A DNA stretch of 64,000 nt. It comes from Triangularia verruculosa. Its lineage: Eukaryota; Ascomycota; Sordariomycetes; Sordariales; Podosporaceae. This document shows positions 57,475-64,000 of this stretch, in pieces. The position numbers and the translations under genes are program-made. The notes beneath the pieces are model-generated. The model was not told where the DNA came from and ran no database searches. It saw nothing but the letters and a program-made list of their open reading frames with translations. The DNA is taken from contig MU863887.1 in assembly GCA_033296885.1 (NCBI GenBank), forward strand, positions 351,962-415,961, written 5' to 3'. How positions within the stretch are numbered: position 1 is the first letter of the stretch; every line of letters starts with the position of its first letter.

Positions 57475-58591
57475 TTTGAGTGGGCAAGCTGTAAGATGCA
57501 AGAGAGAATTGGAGGAGCAAGGAGGCGAACGGGGGCTGGCTGCTATCCTTGAAGGGTGAGGAAGACAGATAAAGTCCTCGACAGTTCCTCTTGTTCCTGG
57601 TGGTGATGTGTCACACGGGACACTCAACACTGCCGACACACTGTCACCACACTGTAAAAGCTGACCTCTCCGAAGTGAATCCAGGACCTCACGGCTGAGC
57701 TGAAAAGAACAGATGACTCGGTGGGACAGTTGGATTAAAGACCAAGCTCTATGCGAGGCGCCCGAATGATCGATCACTTTGCATCTCTGTAGGCTCAATC
57801 ACACCGGCTGCATCTGGAGCGGCCGCTCGGTGCTGATCATCTCAACAAGGAGGCCGCTTCAAATGCACCGCGTACGGAACAAGGCTATTCTTAATCAACT
57901 CACCAAGCTCAACTTGCCCGTGCGTTTAGTTGCCAAGCCATTAGCGCATAATGCAGGGTGTTTAGTGTATTTCTGCGGTCCAGCCTTTCATTTTTCAGCC
58001 TGCTTCCTTACCCTCACCCGTTTATCGATTTTCCTCACCGATTTCCTCACCCGCTTCCTCCTCCTCTTTTGTGAACCCTGCACTTTGGCCTCCTTGACAC
58101 ATAAACTCCAGTTTCATTAGCAAACTGCGGTCTGTGCTAAAACCGTCCAGTCCAGTGACGCAGTTGTAGTAATTTTTTGACCAACACTGCATTGACACAC
58201 TCAACCACGTAAGATATTTCAAGGGAGCCCATCTTTCCAAAATAACAAGGTCGGGCCTGCCGTGCTGCAACCCAAAGTAATCACCGTGAAGGCTGGCACT
58301 CGGTGACATAACCAATCACGGCTATCTACCTACAGAGCAATTTCTGCACGCAAAGGTGATTTGGGACATGTTTCCTGTTAAGAAGATTAACCGCCAGCCA
58401 TCCCTTTAGTCAAGGCGCATATCCTCCAAAGCCTGTGTCCGACTCTGCTTGGCATCACTGCCCACAATGTGGCAGCTGCCTGATTGTGGACTCGCCAGTA
58501 CTCTCATGTGGCAGTATGGGTGTCAGTAATGGCCATCTGAAGCAGCCATGATTACCCCTAGGAAGATCAATGCTCCATGGGGCAGCAAAGG
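57475..58591. other. Intergenic region, no gene seen
   Basis: About 1.1 kb contains the presumed promoter of the 57474 gene. C/T-rich runs with CCTCACC motifs lie near 58010-58060. Open frames lack recognisable content. Confidence 0.4.
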
Positions 58592-58720
58592 CCGGCCAGC
58601 GGCAGACTGGGGAGGAGGGTGAAGAGAGGATGAGGAGTATGCCGGATAATAGGAGTGATCAAGAGATTTTGGGCGAGGAGTATCGTGTCGAGGTGGATAC
58701 GGATGATGCGGAGGATTGAG
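58592..58720 (+). pseudogene. Second copy of the Pth11-type receptor tail
   Basis: Nearly the same sequence as the end of the receptor fragment at 51035-51175: the run from GGGGAGGAGGGT through ATGCGG is shared with a few differences. One difference is a block missing near the start of the copy, and another is an inserted TATCGTGTCG. The frame still reads MRSMPDNRSDQEILGEE and EVDTDDAED before a stop. Only the tail is present; there are no membrane helices. Confidence 0.85.
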
Positions 58721-59612
58721 GGGGGGGAGGGAATATCCAGATTATGAATACTTGGACGGTTGATATACAAGATGGGTCGACAACTTCATCTTTTTTCTTG
58801 CACCCTCTCTGCTCCTCTTCGTTCAGACGACTCGATGATGCTTCCACCAGTTGGGTTCTGTGCCGTGACGCGCCATGCAATGTACGGCTTATGCGCTAGG
58901 TTATCTTGCATGAACGTTTTGTGGCAGTGGGGTGGAAATATCAAGGAGATAGTGAGGCTTTAAAAGTGGAGCTCTTTAATAGGGATTTTGGCCGGAGGGG
59001 CTTTAAAAATGGTGCTTAAAATAGGGATTTTTAACAGTGTAGGAGAAATATAAGGTTTCTTAGTATATAGCCCTTATATCTGTATTATAGACCTCGCTTT
59101 CCTCGGCTACTTCCGCTTCCCTCGTCCACTTCTCGGCGCTTACCCGGTCTAATTCCCTTTAGAAGTTAAATAATTAAGGCTTATACTCCGACCACTAATA
59201 AAGGACTAAGTTATAAGGCTTATCTACATAATTTCCCTATTAACACCTTAAATATACTTTCGATATAATTTAACCTTTATTACCTTAATCTAACTATTCT
59301 TTACCTATATTTAGGTATAATACCTATTTATCGTATACTACCAGTATTAACTATCTTACCTATACTATCAACTACAGACCAGACGAATGAGAATAAAGGT
59401 TAGGGGTAAATCCTTCAGTAGGCCATATACACCTAAGTTAGCTGCCAGGCTAACCATGTAGAAAGTCGGTGAGAACATAAGCTAAAGCGGTAAACCTGTC
59501 AAATGAGAACTACTTAAAGAAATCTTCAGCTCGCGTCACGCCTCCAGACTTCTCCCTCGACACACACAAGCCTTGATCCCCAGTACACCCGACACCTCAC
59601 CACTACCAGAAA
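58721..59612. other. AT-rich stretch, no gene seen
   Basis: Sequence from about 58960 to 59400 is AT-rich and TpA-rich, as left by RIP. It includes a short imperfect repeat around 58970-59035 (AATAGGGATTTT occurs twice, each after CTTTAAAA/CTTAAAA-like sequence). No gene is seen. Confidence 0.5.
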
Positions 59613-59897
59613 ATGGATCAATCCGCACTTCATCACAGAAATGGCAAACCAAGGAAGACACAGGTAAAACCATCATCCCGACAACCGCATCAAACGCTGA
59701 CCAGCTCTATACAGGTCCCCTATAATATGTCGCAACGCTCGGATAGTATGTCTGGATTCTTCAAATGCATGGCATTGAAAGCCATTGGCAAAGGACACTA
59801 CTGTAAAGACTCTTCGTGCGAAGAACACCAAGCAATTCGGAATGCACGGCAGGCTTTAGGACGGCTGGGTGGGCAACAAGAAAATACAAGCAACTGA
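59613..59897 (+). CDS. Small hypothetical protein
   Basis: 94 codons open without splicing. A 51-base segment inside (59664-59714, GTAAAA ... GCTGAC ... ACAG) has all marks of a phase-0 intron; removing it would leave 77 residues. The conserved-looking part is GFFKCMALKAIGKGHYCKDS followed by SCEEHQAIRNARQALG, with three Cys and two His that could bind a metal. The family was not recognised. It lies just downstream of AT-rich decayed DNA. Confidence 0.4.
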   Translation: MDQSALHHRNGKPRKTQVKPSSRQPHQTLTSSIQVPYNMSQRSDSMSGFFKCMALKAIGKGHYCKDSSCEEHQAIRNARQALGRLGGQQENTSN

Positions 59898-60547
59898 GGA
59901 ATATCTGAACATTATTGAGTTGGCTTAAAGTAAACCACTTTCGTTGGCCAGTTTCTTTTCGTCTCTTTGTCCTCATAGATATGTCTCAGAAACGCGTTAG
60001 CGCTGTTGATCTCGCGTTGTGTGAGAGGCTGGTGAAGAGACCTCTTCCACCGCAGTCTAGCAGCGGCATGGTCTTGAATATCACGCAATAAACCACAGAA
60101 AACAGTATCTCTGGCTCAGCAGTTGTGGCAGCATCAGGGAGCTCTCCCATCTCGACGCTCTCAATTGGGGTCATCAGCGTCCCCTCTGCCTCTGTATCAT
60201 ATTCTGGGGCAACGTCGACGAAGGAACACGTTCCAAACACGGTCAGAGATCCGGCTTTCAAGTTCTTGTGATTCTTTGCTTCCCCGGACTCGACACCGCT
60301 GGGTCAGGTCCGCAACCATCAAGATATCAACCTTATGTAGTGCCGCGAGAGGAAGACACAGAACTAAATCGTCAAGTTCTCACTAAACCTGACATGTCTG
60401 ATTACTGCCGCAAACAAACAGCATCCCGTGTACACATTCTCTGGAGCGCCGGTCTTGATATCGGCGTGCTTTTCGGTCTTGGCCTGAACCGATACAACAC
60501 CAGCCAACGTGGCGGCGTGGGTATTACCCTTCTTGCTTGCTCACACA

Positions 60548-60640
60548 GGGGTTAGGGTTATATATGGTCCAAAAATTTGACATGACGTTTCCTTTTTTCC
60601 ATCACAACCACTATCAAGAACCACGACTGTTCTGCGCTGC
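60548..60640 (+). repeat. TTAGGGTTA-headed element, copy 1
   Basis: It begins GGGGTTAGGGTTA and continues with AAATTTG, TTTCCT and a CATCACAACCACTATC-like block. A diverged copy with the same order of blocks lies at 61121-61210. The first eleven bases resemble two units of the vertebrate/fungal telomere repeat. Confidence 0.55.
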
Positions 60641-60863
60641 AAAGTCCCATACAAATCAATGATCGCAAATGCTACCAACAAGCTACAGTATTGAAACGAT
60701 TCCCACCACCTGCAAGCCAATGCACCCTCCGAATTGCCACCCAAACCCCCACCCATCCACGCCCACTTCTGACGGTTTATCTAGACCTCGCAAACAAGCC
60801 GAAGGGACTTTCCACAAGCTAACTTCCGAGCAGCAGCATGGTCAGTCGATAGCCAAGTAGCAT

Positions 60864-60933
60864 GAAGCAAAAAGCGGGCGAGGAAAGCAAAAAGCGGGTG
60901 AGGAAAGCAAAAAGCAGGAAAGCAAAAAGCAGG
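60864..60933 (+). repeat. Tandem GAAAGCAAAAAGC repeat
   Basis: Four units built on GAAAGCAAAAAGC (the first slightly altered), with lengths of roughly 20, 20, 15 and 15 bases. The spacers are GGGCGAG, GGGTGAG and AG. Confidence 0.75.
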
Positions 60934-61120
60934 CGGCCACCATGCATCGACAGTATGCGGACAACCCCTCCCATCCCTACTATGTTGTTTCGCCCGGAGC
61001 TGCTCACAGCGATCCGTACCGCCCATTCAGAAAGTTGCAGGAAGGGGGACGGCTTAGGTCGTTGAGGGGAGAAGACGCACAGACCATTGTCACTTCGTTT
61101 GCAATGCACAGCAGCTAACT

Positions 61121-61210
61121 GGGTTAGGGTTACGTGGCCCCTAAATTTGTTTCTCCGAAACTTTTTCCTAACACAACTACCATCGAAACTTACAACTGTC
61201 ATCGCATTGC
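61121..61210 (+). repeat. TTAGGGTTA-headed element, copy 2
   Basis: It begins GGGTTAGGGTTA and carries AAATTTG, TTTCCTAACACAACTACC and CATCGAAAC blocks in the same order as copy 1 at 60548-60640. Confidence 0.55.
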
Positions 61211-61363
61211 ATTTTCCTTAGAATAAAGGGCCGGCCTGTTCAGCCGCATTTAAGGGTGTTGAGATCAGTACCCTGACAAACAGAATTAATTCGTCGTCTA
61301 AAATCTTAACCGCAGTCCAATTTCTTATCTATACTAGACGAGACGTCTATCCTGAAGCTTAGT

Positions 61364-61585
61364 TCTAGGCCTCGGCCAGCTTAGCATCGAATACGTCGAC
61401 AAGCTTCCGGCTAAGGTCGCCCTTTTCCACCCAGATGTTTTCAGTAGCCGGCTGCCCTTGCCACTTGGCCTCATACTCGATGTACCCCTTAGTCTTTCGT
61501 TGTGCAACCAGTTTCTCAAACTCGAACAGTTCCTGGACGGGTTCGGATCTAAATTGGGTAACAGCTCCGAGACCAACATTCTCGT
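61364..61585 (-). mobile_element. Retrotransposon chromodomain-like C-terminal end
   Basis: The minus-strand frame reads FEKLVAQRKTKGYIEYEAKW, then GQPATENIWVEKGDL and LVDVFDAKLAEA before a stop at 61364. The order (basic lead, Y-I-E-Y-x-x-K-W, then W and an acidic helix) fits the chromodomain at the end of the Pol polyprotein of gypsy elements. The rest of Pol would lie in the AT-rich DNA to the right, where it is destroyed. Confidence 0.6.
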
Positions 61586-64000
61586 TTTTTACTCAACTAT
61601 TATCATTCTCCGGATATCCTGCCCACTTCACTTTATACCATACCCTCTTCCCGATCCTGCCTTTTACAATTAACTTCTCCACTTCGTAAACGTCATTATA
61701 AACAGTTAATAACTCCTCCTTATTAGATTGCGCTATATCGCTGGCCGGTAGTTTTTGAGGCCGCTGTAATACAGCATCGATAACCTTACAACCCTTATTA
61801 AACCATTATTCTATAACGGATTCTGCGGCAGTTGTATACGGAGAAATGCGTACAGTAGAGCTGCGGATAGATATCGGGTCACTCACCGTCCGTATATTCG
61901 GGTCAACCAAGTCGTCGCTACCGACAGGCGAACGCAAATTATTAGGTAAAGACTAGCGATTAAGATCTATAAATATATTATCGGGTAGGGATAAGAGCGG
62001 AATGTCTAAACTAGAATGGCTGTCGTCCGAGACGCTGCTATATTAAGTACTGTAATATGGAGAGTATATACTAGATACGGCTAGCGTTTTAGTTACGTTA
62101 AATTAGCTAAAGTCGGCTTCTAAAGTATTAATAAATGTATAGCTAATTAATCGGGAAGAATAACGTTTAGCGGTTCGTTTCTTATTTAGTTGTTTGTATA
62201 CCTGATCTTCTTTTAACTAAGCGCGTGGCCGTTTTCTTCTTAAAGTAATAGAAGCTCTAATCCTATTAACCTGGCTCTTGCTTAGTAAGATTCTAGCGTA
62301 AGGTTTACCACTCCTATGGGCGTCGTATATGTGGTGCTAGAAGTCTAACTCTGATTGAAATTTCGTATCGTATAGGAAATGCGGGCATGGAATGGGATCC
62401 TCGGTAGCGAAGCCTTAAATATAAGCTGTGGTATATTCCTAGATATATTGCTGCCAGTTATATCGTTTTAGAAACTACTTTATTCGTTTGTCCGCTAGTA
62501 GACCTTCGTTCCCGAGATAATAGAGATAGTGTCCGGCATATATAATGGTATTACGGAATATTATTAAGTTGCACTAGAAAGGTATATTGCTAATGTGATC
62601 TTAATAGTAATTCTCCTAATCCTTTTTGGTAGTTATCTACTTACTGTATTAGAAATAGAACTCTGTAAAACTAAATTTAGCTTTATTTAGCTTTCGGAGT
62701 ATTCGAATATATACTTCCATCTATTTTTAGTAAGGAAGCTAATGTAGTTATTAGCGGCTATAATAGCTCCATTATATCTGGGACAGGTTATTCTTACTCT
62801 ATAATATCTCGAGCGTAAGAACGAACTGGACAGCGGCTACCTATAGGCTGTAATACTTCCTAGTATATAATGCAGGAGTCGTTTATTCGAAGAGTAATAA
62901 GGTTCTGTAGTGCGGAGATACCTTCTTAACTCCGTAGCGGAATAGCGAGTAGTAGAATACGAGTAAGGCGATCACGTTTAGGTATTATACAGCGGATAAC
63001 GCGGTTAAAATAACTGCGGTGCTAGTTACCCTTGTTAGATGCTTTAGCTTGCCCCTAAAGTCTCTAGATTTTTCCTAGCTTTTCGTCGATTAGCCGTTAG
63101 CGTAGATCGTAGAGTTGGCGCCGTTAAGTTTGAAGCTTTTTATGTGTATCGGTCGGGGCGGCGTTAATTTGAATAGATAGATTGTTAATCTGCTTATAAA
63201 AGTTAATAAAGTCCTTACGGTGTTTTAGTTCTTCGAGGTCCTTAGAGGGGAGCGAGAATAAAATATCTGGGATTTTTCTTATAAATGTAGAACGGAAGTC
63301 TTCTGTGAGATTTCGCTTCGGCTTTAGGTTAAGGAAAGTTATAGTACCGTCTATATTATTTATATCGTTTAAATAATAGTTAATAAGAGTTTTTGGATTT
63401 CTATGCCCAGTAAACTTTATTACTTAACTTAGCGAATAGCCGTTATTTATTACTAATTAGTTTAATATATTATAGACTTGAAGATTAAATTCCTTATTAT
63501 CGACCTTAATAAGTAATTCCTTCTGGGTAGTATATAATTTTTGAAGGTCTAAGTAGGCCTCGGTGCCTCCGTAGTAGCCTACTAGCGAAAAAATTGGTAA
63601 GGAGCGTAGGCGTAATAAGTAGGTAAAAGTCGATATCGTTTGTGTGTTTAAATATCGTTGTATCGTAAGGAATAACGGTAATCTTTTCTCTTTTTCCAAT
63701 AAATTCAAAAGGGTTTTCCGTATTATACGGTAAACAAATATCACAAATAGGCATATATATATATATACGTATTTGATTATAAAAGGTAAGAAATGTAGGT
63801 CTTAGTTGTATATAATATATTAAAGAAGTTTGAAGTTTATTGGAAGGTGTGGAATTATTGAAAAGTGTGATGATCTCAACTGGCTCAAGGTGGGAGCGAA
63901 GACCCCTATATATACTTAGATCCCTCCACTAGAAGGTCCACTGGCCGACCTTTGATCCCACTGTGATTCCTTTCTTACGGTTGACTTTCCACTGGTTGAA
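61586..64000. other. AT-rich, RIP-like, gene-empty DNA
   Basis: From about 61,580 to the window end the sequence is rich in TA dinucleotides and in stops in every frame. No open frame above 96 codons exists; the longest (63457-63744, minus) has the skewed composition of mutated transposon DNA. The pattern fits a retroelement inactivated by repeat-induced point mutation, probably the element whose chromodomain-like end survives at 61364-61585. This attribution is inference. Confidence 0.7.

Larger units (their letters stand above)
59898..61363. other. Intergenic region with short repeats, no gene seen
   Basis: Open frames near 59986-60261 (minus) and 60268-60555 (plus) have some coding-like composition but no recognisable family and overlap nothing supported. 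Two copies of a TTAGGGTTA-headed element and one tandem repeat lie here and are listed separately. Confidence 0.4.

Noticed and set aside
60864..60933. CRISPR-like array
   Set aside because: The units are contiguous and simple (GAAAGCAAAAAGC with short linkers), there are no unique spacers, and the DNA is eukaryotic.

Overview
The window is nuclear DNA from a filamentous ascomycete, most likely a sordariomycete close to the Sordariales. Genes carry short GT-AG introns with CTAAC/CTGAC-type branch sites, the conserved proteins resemble Neurospora/Podospora-type orthologues, and part of the window is TpA-rich, gene-empty DNA that looks altered by repeat-induced point mutation (RIP). Exon borders and protein identities were read by eye, without searches. 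They are strongest where the spliced frame restores a familiar family sequence.

From 1 to about 45.4 kb the window is ordinary gene-bearing DNA. Housekeeping genes are V-ATPase subunit A (vma1), a Crb2/Rad9-like BRCT checkpoint protein, the septation GTPase Spg1/Tem1, glycine-cleavage H protein, porphobilinogen deaminase (hem3), CAND1, GMP synthase (gua1) and TRAPP subunit Trs31/TRAPPC5. Between them lie less known genes: a long coiled-coil protein, a secreted Cys-containing protein, a PLAC8 protein with a 16-copy C-terminal repeat, a small mitochondrial membrane protein, and an acidic conserved hypothetical. From 35.6 to 39 kb there are two adjacent, related secreted-protein genes in which one exon equals one protein repeat. 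From 40.2 to 45.4 kb there are four same-strand single-pass membrane proteins of unknown function.

From about 45.5 kb the character changes. The DNA becomes a patchwork of broken genes: an Ste23-like protease tail, a kinase-like remnant, a P450 C-terminus, and a Pth11-type receptor C-half whose tail is copied again 7.5 kb away. Mixed with these are transposon pieces (hAT transposase, copia Gag-like, gypsy reverse transcriptase, a CCHC tail, a chromodomain-like end). Among the debris sit some apparently intact small genes: a double-RING-like protein, a Zn2Cys6 protein, and a tandem pair made of a kinase-like protein and a protein with a GELK nuclease-like signature. The last 2.4 kb is AT-rich, gene-empty DNA. 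The right end therefore looks like the edge of a heterochromatic or subtelomeric accessory region; this is inference.
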